From Streptomyces sp. RKAG293 (GTDB lineage Bacteria; Actinomycetota; Actinomycetes; Streptomycetales; Streptomycetaceae), in the NCBI RefSeq assembly GCF_023701745.1, contig NZ_JAJOZB010000001.1, positions 7,487,001 to 7,551,000 of the forward strand: 64,000 bases of DNA, written 5' to 3'. The notes under the pieces were generated by a model, which saw only the letters and a list, made by a program, of their open reading frames with translations, did no database searches and was not told the DNA's origin. Of the stretch, positions 52,201 to 60,400 are shown piece by piece. The position numbers were made by a program, and so were the translations under genes. The stretch's first letter is position 1. Each line of letters starts with the position of its first letter.

Positions 52201-52995
52201 GAGAATCAGGAGTTCCACCGCAGGGCGCTGCGCATGTTCGAGCACTTCTTCGATGGGAAGACCGCCTCCGACTACACGGCCGCCGACTCGGCGGTAGGAC
52301 GGCTCGAGAAGCAGTTCCGCATGGTCAAGACCATCGCCGAACCTGTCAGCCGCACCTTCTACCCGGCGGTCCCCCGTAAGGTCGACGCCGATGGGCTGCC
52401 GTTGAGCTTCCTCACGACCACCAAGGTGATGCCGCACGGCGTGGTCTACCCCGAGTTCCTGATGGCGCGACCCCTGGTGTGGATCGACACGGCCGACTGC
52501 GAAGGCTTCGAGGAGCAGCCGCGGTGGTTCAATACCGGCGAGGTCGATCTGGTGGAGCGGCTGGCACTGTCCCTCACCCCGGTGTCGGCGCCGCCCAAAG
52601 ACCTCAAGGCCGACAACAGCCTTGTGGTCCTCACCCCCTACGCGGCCCAGGTCGCGCTGCTCGCCGAGCGGCCTGCTCTGGCGGGCCGCGAGCACACGGT
52701 CCACTCCTTCCAGGGAGCGGAGGCAGACCGGGTGATCGTGTCCCTGGTGCGGAGCGGACCGCGCTCCGCACCAGGGCCGGAAGCTCTGGTCACACAGCCG
52801 AGCACGGTCAACAGGGTCGGCCACGTCAGCCAACCCGAACTGATCAACGTGCTGCTGTCCCGTGCCAAACGGCTCCTGGTCATCGTGGGGGACCGGCAGC
52901 ACTTCACCGCGCACGGTGGCGAGGACTGGCGCCAGATCGCTGACGTCATCGACAGGTACGGCGTCGTGGTGCCGGCGAGCGAGGTGATGGAATGA
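49279..52995 (+). CDS. Pseudokinase fused to UPF1-like SF1 helicase, 1238 aa (Mokosh MkoA-like)
   Basis: GTG at 49279, 37 bases after the previous stop. Residues about 20-345 have a protein-kinase layout: catalytic loop GAGIMHRNLTAAALNVQQLD (about 150), with HRD altered to HRN, and SRF in place of DFG. No VAIK lysine is evident, followed by VFGLGVIAWEWFCG. It is therefore probably a pseudokinase or STYK-like scaffold. Residues about 690-1238 are an SF1 helicase: Walker A GPPGAGKST (728-736), VLATCNIAATI, motif II FDWVIVEEAAKAWPTE, motif III TLIGDHRQLGPHRQD and motif V VHSFQGAEADRVIVSLVRS. The C-terminal motif is PELINVLLSRAKRLLVIVGD. This resembles the COG1112/UPF1 group of RNA/DNA helicases. 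Its stop overlaps the next gene's ATG. Confidence 0.9.
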   Translation: MTTASLDEHRNLIDRLFCRDGAPFGGYSCVGDPVVVVTDRLVRATLQPNGDDDTRYDLFQLTIFCDIHKFAGELWEHAARNLLRVGALNHPALPRIVLGKFVPAERVAFTLTRERGMPITMDDSISMFQGAPLKALDHFSLLLDALSELHGAGIMHRNLTAAALNVQQLDPDDPYDVAITLSRFEMSTLIGNVIRNVGARETGDAADSARQFYTTPPPGVTQARHHAYLATELHAYLFEERASIRRDWVSTDVFGLGVIAWEWFCGQIDVVLPGPYAGLEAAQGPQRAAALHDLHVAMVGYLGTSGLPDALVHTLRRMLDPFPRTRFTSFEAAKHLETHWETIRAHWIAETATVPRLVAFMPEESEMLHQERQWIQHSPTGKAGREELQAFLEKELTSAELVHAPNGALGYASGPVDRLREAEWVLVGERAVWFCAVLHDYQAMTGKRRLYHEVLVIKYLREKDITRELVYAKRRRKVESIQLVPFRPGQDLTGVLVGRPKWTHLEEAVRDHLGSDGPNAMYLRSLQFLLDYQRAEVDSRCYAFRRVGPNARGQVVLELDSEADDYRRHSDWLLTAYCGDPRRRPPLGDFVHALDSEKGFTQVDLVPRSGRHPYFSRSSTVTAGFLRWVNESAIRVQAPPGAEIPETGWIRPHGDGGTTPQLNRQERALTLLKAQPMLVEALRAPRSFDLGRGRWLEPTIPEERKLSLESRKTMATMLGTHPFYALQGPPGAGKSTLTVAAIKKNLEAEKGARILVSSQSNQTLDGLARKLIDGQGPHSLILRETSLGDAQKVTDEVVKRHTLPNLTADVANTVTAVLGARLERGSEEEPPYQDRPYDAGTLRLARKRGIALDDLPPLTGELRKLAGEWLGHVGSDLMELTERVRAGASVVLATCNIAATINEGRWNPKDLFDWVIVEEAAKAWPTEIVVPLVLGVRWTLIGDHRQLGPHRQDAFDTFLTSLDKHQDSPAKTEFENQEFHRRALRMFEHFFDGKTASDYTAADSAVGRLEKQFRMVKTIAEPVSRTFYPAVPRKVDADGLPLSFLTTTKVMPHGVVYPEFLMARPLVWIDTADCEGFEEQPRWFNTGEVDLVERLALSLTPVSAPPKDLKADNSLVVLTPYAAQVALLAERPALAGREHTVHSFQGAEADRVIVSLVRSGPRSAPGPEALVTQPSTVNRVGHVSQPELINVLLSRAKRLLVIVGDRQHFTAHGGEDWRQIADVIDRYGVVVPASEVME

Positions 52996-54041
52996 GCAGG
53001 AACTTGGTCCAGATAGCCCTGCCCTGCCGGAGATTGACCCTCAAGGTGGTGGTCTGTCCGGAGGACGGCAGGAGCGTCCTGGAGGACCTGGTGATGAAGG
53101 CCGTCGCAGCTGAGGTCACCACGGTCGAGGGCCTCGCCGAGTTGTTCGTCCTTCCGTACCGGGTGGCCCTGGACGTGGTCGCCTCTCTCTGGGGGAGAGG
53201 CCTGCTCTCGGTCGACCTGGTGAGCGGTCGGTTCGATCTCGGCGACTCGGTGATGGAAACCATGAATGCCGCTTCGGGCTCTCCTCTCAAGGAGGCAAGC
53301 GCCGTCACCGAGACGCGCGACTACCTGTACGAGCCCGTCTCCGGGAGCTTCTTCCCGGACAAGGACGGCACTCACACGCCGCCCTACGGCACGCTGCGCG
53401 CCCCGGTCAACGAGAGCATCAGGGCACACGACCTGCCCCCCGGGGAACTGCTCGCCGCGGTGCAGGTGGCGACGGCCCGGGACCGGAACGCGGGCTACCG
53501 GCGCCGCATCCTCAGTGTCGGGTTCGGGAATCCCCTCCTGCGCCCCGCGGACGACATCCGCTGGCTCACCGTCAGCGCGCGCATCCAGATCGACGAGGAC
53601 ACCGACCGTCTGAACGTGCTTCTCGACGAGACCGAGATCCGCACCTGGAGCGTGCTGGCGGGCGAGCGCATCCATGAGTACTTTGCGGCACTCGGCGACG
53701 AACGGCCGGACTTCCCCCTGGTCCAGGAACTTCGTGGCGCGGCGGAGCGGGTGCTGGTGGCGCAGGACGGAATGTCCAAACTCTTCCGCAGACTTGACGA
53801 CGCGATCGGCCGGCTCGCCGGTACCCGTTCCAGGGCGACGGTGGCGAGGAGAATCTGCCGAGGGAGATGGAGTTCACCGCACGCCAGATCCAGGACAGGA
53901 CGGAGGCACTGCGGCAGGCCCGGGCCCGGCTCACCCCCGTCCAGGACGCCCAGGGACACCTGTGGGCCCTCCGCGATCTACTCGCCCAAGCCCGCTCGCA
54001 AGTGGTCATCGTCACCCCCACCATCCACTATGCGGCGCTGA
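52992..54041 (+). CDS. PLD-like protein, N-terminal part (frameshifted upstream half of a two-ORF gene)
   Basis: ATG at 52992 overlaps the helicase TGA (ATGA). Real coding extends to about 53826: MSRNLVQIALPCRRLTLKVV, a winged-helix-like AVAAEVTTVEGLAELFVLPY RVALDVVASLWGRGLL, and FPLVQELRGAAERVLVAQDG with RLDDAIGRLAGT. After that this frame turns into an Arg/Pro/Ser-rich antisense-like tail up to 54041, while the homologous protein continues in another frame from about 53822. One extra C in the ACCC run at 53823-53826 would join both frames into a 1081-residue protein. It may be a sequencing or assembly error, a true mutation, or programmed frameshifting. Confidence 0.75.
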   Translation: MSRNLVQIALPCRRLTLKVVVCPEDGRSVLEDLVMKAVAAEVTTVEGLAELFVLPYRVALDVVASLWGRGLLSVDLVSGRFDLGDSVMETMNAASGSPLKEASAVTETRDYLYEPVSGSFFPDKDGTHTPPYGTLRAPVNESIRAHDLPPGELLAAVQVATARDRNAGYRRRILSVGFGNPLLRPADDIRWLTVSARIQIDEDTDRLNVLLDETEIRTWSVLAGERIHEYFAALGDERPDFPLVQELRGAAERVLVAQDGMSKLFRRLDDAIGRLAGTRSRATVARRICRGRWSSPHARSRTGRRHCGRPGPGSPPSRTPRDTCGPSAIYSPKPARKWSSSPPPSTMRR

Positions 54042-56236
54042 ATCCGCTGCTCGGGGAGTTGCGTTCGGCGCTGGACCAGGGAATCCGGCTGGTCATCAGC
54101 TGGGGGCGGACACCCAGCGACTCACTCCCTCCTGAGGTGCGCACCGCCTTCAGCGAGCTGTCGTTCCGCTACAAGTCCCAGGTCCTTCTGTCCCAGCGGA
54201 GCGCCCGGACCAGCGGCTGCGTCGTGGTCCAGGACAACCTCCGCGCACTGGTCTCCTCCCACAGCCTGCTGGAGATCTCGGTCAGGTCGGAGGACCGGAG
54301 CCTCGGCATCCTGGTCGAGCCGTCCGAACATGGCACAGCGGTACCCCAGTGCATCGCCGCGCTGTTGCGGCGGCTCCAGCGGTCCTGGTACCCCGGGCAG
54401 GAGGCGATGCAGATCCGTTCGAGGAGCCAGGACTTCAACGCTCTCGCCGAGGACCCGCCGGCACCCGTGTCGGGGTTCGTGCCGGTGCCGGCCCCACCCC
54501 AACCGGCCGACGACAGCCCGGAGATGCGCCGGATCTGGCTGGAGAGCTGGCGCGAACACCACGAGGCGCTGCTCGCGGTGGTTCGGGCGGTCGTCCAGGA
54601 GGATCCGAGTGTGACGCTGGTGGAGGACGGGGCACATGACGACTTCCTGTGGCAGGCGCTGCACGGGGCCTCCACGCGGCTCGTCCTGGCCGACGACCGG
54701 ATCAGCCCCCAGGCGGCCACCGAGCGGGTCGCCACCGCGCTGCGGGAACGGGCTGCCGAAGGCGCCGACGTCCACGTGGTCCATCCCCCCATCCACGACA
54801 CCGACGCCGTGAAGTCCTTCGCCACCCTCGCGGGTTCGAACCGATCGAACCTCGTTGTCCGGCGTACCGCCGCCGCGGCTCGGGTCGTCATCGCCGACGA
54901 CACGGTCCAGATCGGAAGCTTCGCGCCTCTCGGCCATGCCAGGGTGCACGTTGAGGGGCGGCCGGAAAGCAGCGGGGAGCTGGGAATCCGGGTGCAGAGT
55001 GGAGCGTTCGCCGCCGATATCGCGTCCATCCTCGGCATGGCGCCGTCCCGCGCCCCTCGGTCGGACGGTATCGGATCCGGCCTGGAACGGACCGGGACCG
55101 GAACAGGCGCCGTCGCCGCGGCCTGTGGGGCGCTGGTGAGGGTCAGACAGGCACCGAGGAACCGGTACGGCGAGGTCCTCACCGAGGTGATGTCCGGGCT
55201 GGCCGAGCCGTGGACCCTCCTGGAGGTCTGGCAGGACCAGGGGATTCCCGCGAGCGACCTGCGGCGCGGCGCCGCGACCCTGCTCCGGCTGCGGGACCGT
55301 ATCCCCGACACGCAAAGGGACCGCTGGGCCGGCTGGCTGGTCGGCGACGCCTGGGAGCGCCACCACTTTGTGGAGGCGTCCCTGATCGGTCGTCTCCTGC
55401 CCGAAGTGGGCAGCGGGCTGACGTCGCCCCTTTGTACCGCCGCCGTTCCTGTCGAGCTGGGTCCGCTGGGCGCCCGGCTGGGGGAGGCGGTCGTCGCCCT
55501 GGAGAGCGACATTGCCAACGCGGTGGGCGCGGTCGGCGGTCTGGCAGAAGCCCTGTTCTGGGGCGGACAGGACGGGGAAGCGGTGGTGGCCGCGGTCGGC
55601 GACGCCCTTCCCCGGGTTTGGCGGGAGTTCGCCGAGAACGCCGTGGCCCACGCGCGGGGGACCGCACGGGCCCTGCCTCTGGACCTCTTCAGAGCCCAGC
55701 TGAGCAGTGCGCCGTCAGCCGCGGAGGTGGAGGCACAGTGGGGAGACATCGCCGAGCTCTTGGACCAGATCCGGCGCAGGCGGCAGCGGTTCACCTTCAC
55801 CTCGGGATTTGTCATCCACGACGGCCTGTTCAGTTCCGACGGACTGCTCACGCACGTGGAGAGGGCCGCACGGGGGGACGTTCTGACCCGGACCGAACTC
55901 GCTCCGTGGCTCCACCTCGACCTGCAGGAGCACATGGACCGACTGGTCTCGGACGCAGGTGGGCAGCCGGTTGAATGGCGCAAGCAGCGCCCCTACTTCC
56001 GGCGCATCGAGAATCTCGTTCTGGACGCGAAAAGGCTCACGTACCACGGAGAAGCCCGCGGCGGTGGCGTTCCTGAGATCGAGCGCGGCTGGCGGGACTT
56101 CGCCGCGGACGTCGCGCTCCATTGGAACGCGCTCTCCAGCGAGGCGGACGCCTTCCCCGACCCGTACCGCCACCCCTTGTCCGCGGTCCTGCACCGACTG
56201 AGCCCGGCCGCCCAGTGGTCGAAGGAGCATCGGTGA
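53867..56236 (+). CDS. PLD-like (phospholipase D superfamily) protein, C-terminal part (Mokosh MkoB-like)
   Basis: The first ATG in this frame is at 53867, but homology already starts at about 53822 (RYPFQGDGGEENLPREMEFT), so it is the continuation of the upstream half. Two PLD-like half-domains are seen. VVIVTPTIHYAALNPLLGEL leads to SGCVVVQDNLRALVSSHSLL. Later LVVRRTAAAARVVIADDTVQ leads to IGSFAPLG. In both, the His and Lys of HxKxxxxD are replaced (TSG and TAAA), while the D-x-x-V-x-SHS/GSF tail remains, so nuclease activity is doubtful. The C-terminal half is helical and unique. Its stop overlaps the next GTG by four bases. If the frames are joined, the protein has about 1081 residues. 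Confidence 0.8.
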   Translation: MEFTARQIQDRTEALRQARARLTPVQDAQGHLWALRDLLAQARSQVVIVTPTIHYAALNPLLGELRSALDQGIRLVISWGRTPSDSLPPEVRTAFSELSFRYKSQVLLSQRSARTSGCVVVQDNLRALVSSHSLLEISVRSEDRSLGILVEPSEHGTAVPQCIAALLRRLQRSWYPGQEAMQIRSRSQDFNALAEDPPAPVSGFVPVPAPPQPADDSPEMRRIWLESWREHHEALLAVVRAVVQEDPSVTLVEDGAHDDFLWQALHGASTRLVLADDRISPQAATERVATALRERAAEGADVHVVHPPIHDTDAVKSFATLAGSNRSNLVVRRTAAAARVVIADDTVQIGSFAPLGHARVHVEGRPESSGELGIRVQSGAFAADIASILGMAPSRAPRSDGIGSGLERTGTGTGAVAAACGALVRVRQAPRNRYGEVLTEVMSGLAEPWTLLEVWQDQGIPASDLRRGAATLLRLRDRIPDTQRDRWAGWLVGDAWERHHFVEASLIGRLLPEVGSGLTSPLCTAAVPVELGPLGARLGEAVVALESDIANAVGAVGGLAEALFWGGQDGEAVVAAVGDALPRVWREFAENAVAHARGTARALPLDLFRAQLSSAPSAAEVEAQWGDIAELLDQIRRRRQRFTFTSGFVIHDGLFSSDGLLTHVERAARGDVLTRTELAPWLHLDLQEHMDRLVSDAGGQPVEWRKQRPYFRRIENLVLDAKRLTYHGEARGGGVPEIERGWRDFAADVALHWNALSSEADAFPDPYRHPLSAVLHRLSPAAQWSKEHR

Positions 56237-58683
56237 GCGACGCGATGGACGAGATCCTCCGCGTATGGCCGGAGCGCTTCCGGTTCCGCCGACTGGTCAC
56301 CGCCCTGCACGACGAGGAGAGCCCGCAGGAGGTCGACGCCATCGACGCCGTGCTGGGCGGACTGGCGAACGACGATGACGAACAGACCGTCTTCCTGAGC
56401 CTGTTGGAGGCGGGCGACTTCGGCATGGCCGTCCATCTGCTGGAGGAATGCCCCGCGTCGCGCAGACTCCGGAACTTGCGGCGCAAGCTTCTCAAGGCGC
56501 GCTGGTCAGAGGCGCTCCAGGACGTCCAGCGCAAGGCGAGCGAACTGTCGCAGCAGGCGAACGACGCGGGTCTACCGATTCCGACAGGCCTCGAGAAGTC
56601 CCCGCTGCTGGAGCTGAGCCGACATTCCCTGCCCGAGGCGCTCGGACGGCTACGCGAGGTGGAGCAGAACCTGGACCGTGCGGTGGCCGAGGGTAGGGAG
56701 GAACTGAAGGCCAGAGTCCCGACGGAGCGGCACGGAACGCCCTGGGGCGATCGGTTCGACGCCCTGGTCCAAGCCGGATTTCTCCGTGCCGCCGCCAGGA
56801 TGATCGAACAGGGGGCGGAGGACGAGGGCCCGGAGGCGGTTCCACCGTTGCCCTACTGGGCCTGGGGAGACACCAGCCCTTCCGAGGTCCTGGACTGGCA
56901 CCTCGACCCCGGTAAGCGTTGCCCGAATGCCTTCAGAGCCTGGTTGGACATCGACGAGACTTCGAAGGCTCTGATCCGTGCCTTCTCCGGTCTCCCCACC
57001 AGGGGGCACGACATCGCCGTGGAGTTCGTGCAGGCCCTGGACGAATTCCTGCACGCCGAGTCGCTGTGGATCGGGCGGCTCGACCCGGTCGGTGACGAAT
57101 TCCTGACGCTCCTCCCCTCGGTCTTCGCTTCCCGGGAACTCCAGCGGTTTCGCCCCCAAGGCTCGGTCGACCTGTTCGTCGGAGGCCCCGGCACCCGGCA
57201 CCCCGAGGAACTCGCAGGACTTCGTCCGTTCGCCGCAGTGGGTCCCGACATGGCGCGGCGGTCCGGTCGTGGCCAGGGTGCCGTGCTCGATCTGCGGTCG
57301 CTGCTGCAACTCGTCAACCTTCGAACCGGACGGGCCGCCGCGCTGCTACGCATCCTCGGACCGCAGTGGCCCCTGTCGACCTTCGTGGGCGAGACTCCCG
57401 AGCAGCTGGACGAGTACCTCGGGGTGGGCGACGCGACACGCTGGACGATGCTGCGCTGGATCGTCGACCTCACCGGTCTCGGTGGTGCGACCGTTGCCGA
57501 CGGGTTGGCCTACGAGACGGGTTCCGACCCGGAACTGCTCCAGCTCTTCCTCAGGGCCCTCGCCGAGCGGCAGGAGCGCCCTCAGGCCGGCTCGCGGCCA
57601 TGGCTCACGAGCTGGCGACACGACCGTGAGTTCGTCGCGTCGATCGAGCGTGCGGTGCTGCGCCCGTTGGAAGCGGTGCCGGTCGCCCGCATCGCCTTCT
57701 GGGCCGCGCTCGCGGCAGCGGCGGCCTCCGGGGAGTCCTCCAGGCAGGAGACGGAGGAACCCGGGAACGAGGTGACCGCGTCCGGCGTGCTGTCCACCGT
57801 CCACCAGGCCTCGGCCGAGGCCGAGCCGGACGACCAGGAGCAGACTCATGGGGAGATCCCGCAGGAGGAGGAGCTGAGGGGTGGTCTGGCGCAGCTCGCA
57901 CGACTGCGACTGACCGTCGATGCCTCCACGGAACGCGTGTGGTTTCGCTCGTGCGGGGTCCTGCTGGTGCTCGGCTCGTTCGCGGAGGAGCGACTCGTCG
58001 AGACTCTCGCCGAGTGGCGGACCCGTCCCGAGGAGGGCGGGTCCAGCGCCGAGCGCACCCGCCGGTCCTGGGAGTGGCAGCTGCGGCGACACGCGCTCAG
58101 TCCCGACTACGAGGACGTCCTCGCCCTGCTGGAGAAGAACGGGGAGATCGATCCGGTCGATCCACGGTGGATCCGGCTCACAGCGCAGACGAACGACCTC
58201 TCGGCGAGCGCTTCGCAGATCGACGGAGAGACCGACCTGACTCCGCTGCTCCACTCCTTGGGAGCGAAATGGGAGAGTGCCTATCCGGGCTGGACGGTGG
58301 CCATCCGCACACCGCCGACCGCGGTGGCCCGGGTCAGCGCCCGCGCCGCCCAGGTCCTGCTGTACGAACTGCTCGCAAACGCGGCGGACGCGCTGGCCGG
58401 GTCCGGTACCGGCGCCGTGTCCGTCTCGGTCGAGCCGCAGGGGGAGGACGACTGGCTTGTCGACGTGTTGGACAGCGGCCCCGGTATCGGCTTCCCCGAA
58501 GGGCGTGAGCATCTCGTCTTCCGTGACCTGAAGTCGACCCGCGGGGAGGGCCGCGGGCGGGGACTGTACCGCGCTCGGCAGGTTGCACTGGAAGCTGAGG
58601 GCGATCTCACCCTGCACGCCCGTGCCAACAGCCACCCGGTTTTGCGGGGCGCACACTTCCGCCTGGTCCTGCCGATGGCCTGA
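56233..58683 (+). CDS. GHKL-ATPase-domain protein, 816 aa; last gene of the operon
   Basis: GTG at 56233 overlaps the PLD-like stop (GTGA). Residues 1-690 are a mostly helical region of no recognised family (LLEAGDFGMAVHLLEECPAS, MLRWIVDLTGLGGATVADGL), with a charged low-complexity linker near 500-540. Residues about 700-816 form a GHKL ATPase fold: N-box LLYELLANAADALAGS, G1 LVDVLDSGPGIGF and G2 TRGEGRGRGLYRARQVALEA. The end is AHFRLVLPMA. There is no phospho-acceptor His box, so it is not a classic sensor kinase. It is closer to the ATPase switches of Hsp90/MutL/paraCHTH-like conflict proteins. Role inferred as a regulatory ATPase of the system. Confidence 0.85.
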   Translation: MSDAMDEILRVWPERFRFRRLVTALHDEESPQEVDAIDAVLGGLANDDDEQTVFLSLLEAGDFGMAVHLLEECPASRRLRNLRRKLLKARWSEALQDVQRKASELSQQANDAGLPIPTGLEKSPLLELSRHSLPEALGRLREVEQNLDRAVAEGREELKARVPTERHGTPWGDRFDALVQAGFLRAAARMIEQGAEDEGPEAVPPLPYWAWGDTSPSEVLDWHLDPGKRCPNAFRAWLDIDETSKALIRAFSGLPTRGHDIAVEFVQALDEFLHAESLWIGRLDPVGDEFLTLLPSVFASRELQRFRPQGSVDLFVGGPGTRHPEELAGLRPFAAVGPDMARRSGRGQGAVLDLRSLLQLVNLRTGRAAALLRILGPQWPLSTFVGETPEQLDEYLGVGDATRWTMLRWIVDLTGLGGATVADGLAYETGSDPELLQLFLRALAERQERPQAGSRPWLTSWRHDREFVASIERAVLRPLEAVPVARIAFWAALAAAAASGESSRQETEEPGNEVTASGVLSTVHQASAEAEPDDQEQTHGEIPQEEELRGGLAQLARLRLTVDASTERVWFRSCGVLLVLGSFAEERLVETLAEWRTRPEEGGSSAERTRRSWEWQLRRHALSPDYEDVLALLEKNGEIDPVDPRWIRLTAQTNDLSASASQIDGETDLTPLLHSLGAKWESAYPGWTVAIRTPPTAVARVSARAAQVLLYELLANAADALAGSGTGAVSVSVEPQGEDDWLVDVLDSGPGIGFPEGREHLVFRDLKSTRGEGRGRGLYRARQVALEAEGDLTLHARANSHPVLRGAHFRLVLPMA

Positions 58684-58686
58684 CGC

Positions 58687-58830
58687 CTGGCGGCCGCTCG
58701 CTCCACCGCGCCCCGGCCGACAACCGGGCCGCGCTCGCCATCGCCGACCTCGACCTCGACTCCACCGACCCGGACATCGGCATCGCGGTTCGCTACGCCC
58801 GCCCCTGGCGCAGGCTCGCCCGCGCCGGCC
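58687..58830 (+). pseudogene. Nitrilase-type amidohydrolase C-terminal scrap
   Basis: The frame carries HRAPADNRAALAIADLDLDS and GIAVRYARPWRRLARAGL, resembling the C-terminal part of carbon-nitrogen hydrolases (L-x-ADLDLxxIxxx-R-RPWRR-AR-G). No start is present, and the frame soon loses coding character and overlaps the next gene's end. Confidence 0.5.
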
Positions 58831-58909
58831 TCGAGCCGTTCCCGCCGGTGAGCAGCGGTCGCTCCGGAGCCGGACCCGGAGCACCGGGACGTCGGGCGCC
58901 GCGTCGCTG

Positions 58910-60157
58910 TCACTGCTGAAACGGGCTCGGCTCCCAGGCTTGTCCGCCGATCGGGTGGACGTACAGCGGCCGGCCCTTCACCGCGCTGGTGCGGAACGGC
59001 GTGCCGTGGCCGAGGTCGACGGGGAGCGTCCCCTTCCGGTCGCCGCTGGACCACTCCAGCTCCAGGTACCAGGACACGTCGTGGGAGGTGGTCCGGGCGG
59101 TGATCTCGATGACCTCCGGGTCGCCCTCGCTCACCTTCAGCGGCAGGCCGGTGCCGCCCTCGATCACGACCGGCCGCGGGCGGGCCGCGTCGAGATCGAG
59201 GTCGTAGGAATGGACGTCGACTCCACCGCCGCAGCCCTCGCCCATGGAATAGGCGTTCCAGGCGAGGGGAGCCGCGATCCGGGCGACCCGGACGTTGAGG
59301 CCCGACAGCACCACGGTGTCCCTGCCGGTGCCCTGCACGACGATCTCGATCGACAGGTAGCGGCCGGGAACCCCGCCGAGCCGGGAGACCCAGCCCGCCA
59401 CGTCCGGCACCTGGGGCGGGCGAGGGACTTCGGACGGCGGGCGGTCGACCAGGTACTGATCGCACGGGGTGTCCCACCCGGAGGGCTTGACCGAAACCTT
59501 GATCGGAGCGCTCGTGTCCGTCCCGCCGGTCGGCCGCGGCGAGCCCGCGCCCGTGCCGGCGGAGGCGAGCGCGGGGGAGGACGGCGAGTCGGGACCGCCC
59601 GGGGCCGGAGATCCGGCGGACGACTCCAGCCCCGTGGCGACGGCCCCGATGGTGGCCAGCACCACGGCGACCGCCGCCGCGGCCAGGATCCCCCGGTGGC
59701 GGACCCGCCACCGCCGCGGCGCCGCCCCGGGGACGGGGTCGGGTTCGGCGCGGGCGGCGAGGACCGGTCCGGCCTCGTCACCTCTCCCGTCCGGTGTCGC
59801 CTGCGCCTCGGCCCCCGTCTGCGCCTCCGTCGGACCGGTCGCCTCCGCCGGACCCGTCGGACTTGACGGTTCGGGCCCGGCTGACGTCCTGCTTCCCCGC
59901 GCCGCGTGGGCGACGACCCACAGCCGGTACAGCTCGACGAGCTCTTCCGGAGTCGCCTTGCACAGCCGGGCGAGGTGGTCCAGCGGGGCGAACTCCGTCG
60001 GTACCACGTCCCCGGTGCAGTAGCGGTGGAGTGTCGAGGTGCTCAGATGCAGCCTCTTCGCCAGCGCGCCGTAACTGAGTCCCGACCGGCTCTTCAGCTC
60101 CCCGAGCAGCCGCGCGATCCCGTCCCGCTCCCTCAACTCCCCGAACCCCTCTGACAC
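58910..60157 (-). CDS. HTH (XRE) plus single-TM protein with extracellular NPCBM-like domain, 415 aa
   Basis: GTG at 60157 with GGAGG five bases upstream. The N-terminal helix-turn-helix reads LSYGALAKRLHLSTSTLHRY and CTGDVVPTEFAPLDHLARL. A Thr/Pro/Ala-rich linker leads to one transmembrane helix, ILAAAAVAVVLATIGAVATG (about residue 175). Another low-complexity linker is followed by a C-terminal beta-rich domain (VKPSGWDTPCDQYLVDRPPS, YLSIEIVVQGTGRDTVVLSG, CGGGVDVHSYDLDLDAARPR). This architecture is a one-pass membrane regulator with cytoplasmic DNA-binding and external sensing parts. It is divergent from the L,D-transpeptidase gene, so it may sense the cell wall and control it (inference). 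Confidence 0.85.
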   Translation of the reverse strand: MSEGFGELRERDGIARLLGELKSRSGLSYGALAKRLHLSTSTLHRYCTGDVVPTEFAPLDHLARLCKATPEELVELYRLWVVAHAARGSRTSAGPEPSSPTGPAEATGPTEAQTGAEAQATPDGRGDEAGPVLAARAEPDPVPGAAPRRWRVRHRGILAAAAVAVVLATIGAVATGLESSAGSPAPGGPDSPSSPALASAGTGAGSPRPTGGTDTSAPIKVSVKPSGWDTPCDQYLVDRPPSEVPRPPQVPDVAGWVSRLGGVPGRYLSIEIVVQGTGRDTVVLSGLNVRVARIAAPLAWNAYSMGEGCGGGVDVHSYDLDLDAARPRPVVIEGGTGLPLKVSEGDPEVIEITARTTSHDVSWYLELEWSSGDRKGTLPVDLGHGTPFRTSAVKGRPLYVHPIGGQAWEPSPFQQ

Positions 60158-60400
60158 CGTTCCTCCACCCCGCTCTTGCGTCCCGCAATGATCGCGCCCC
60201 GCCGTCTCCGGCCGCCATCGGCGGTCGGGTTCGGCACGCCGCTCACGCTCCCGCGGTTCCCGCCGCAGGGCACGCCGTTCCTCCGTCCCATGGACGCGTC
60301 CCAGGAAGGTTACGTCTTCCCAGCTCAAAGCCGGTAGAGGCGTCCCTGCGTCCCAGATCGGACGCTGGCCCTTGCTGCTGGGACGAAGCGGCCGACAGGC
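60158..60400. other. Divergent promoter region
   Basis: About 270 bases between the HTH-TM gene and the L,D-transpeptidase. Apart from the palindrome at 60401-60418, no strong element is obvious. Confidence 0.35.
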
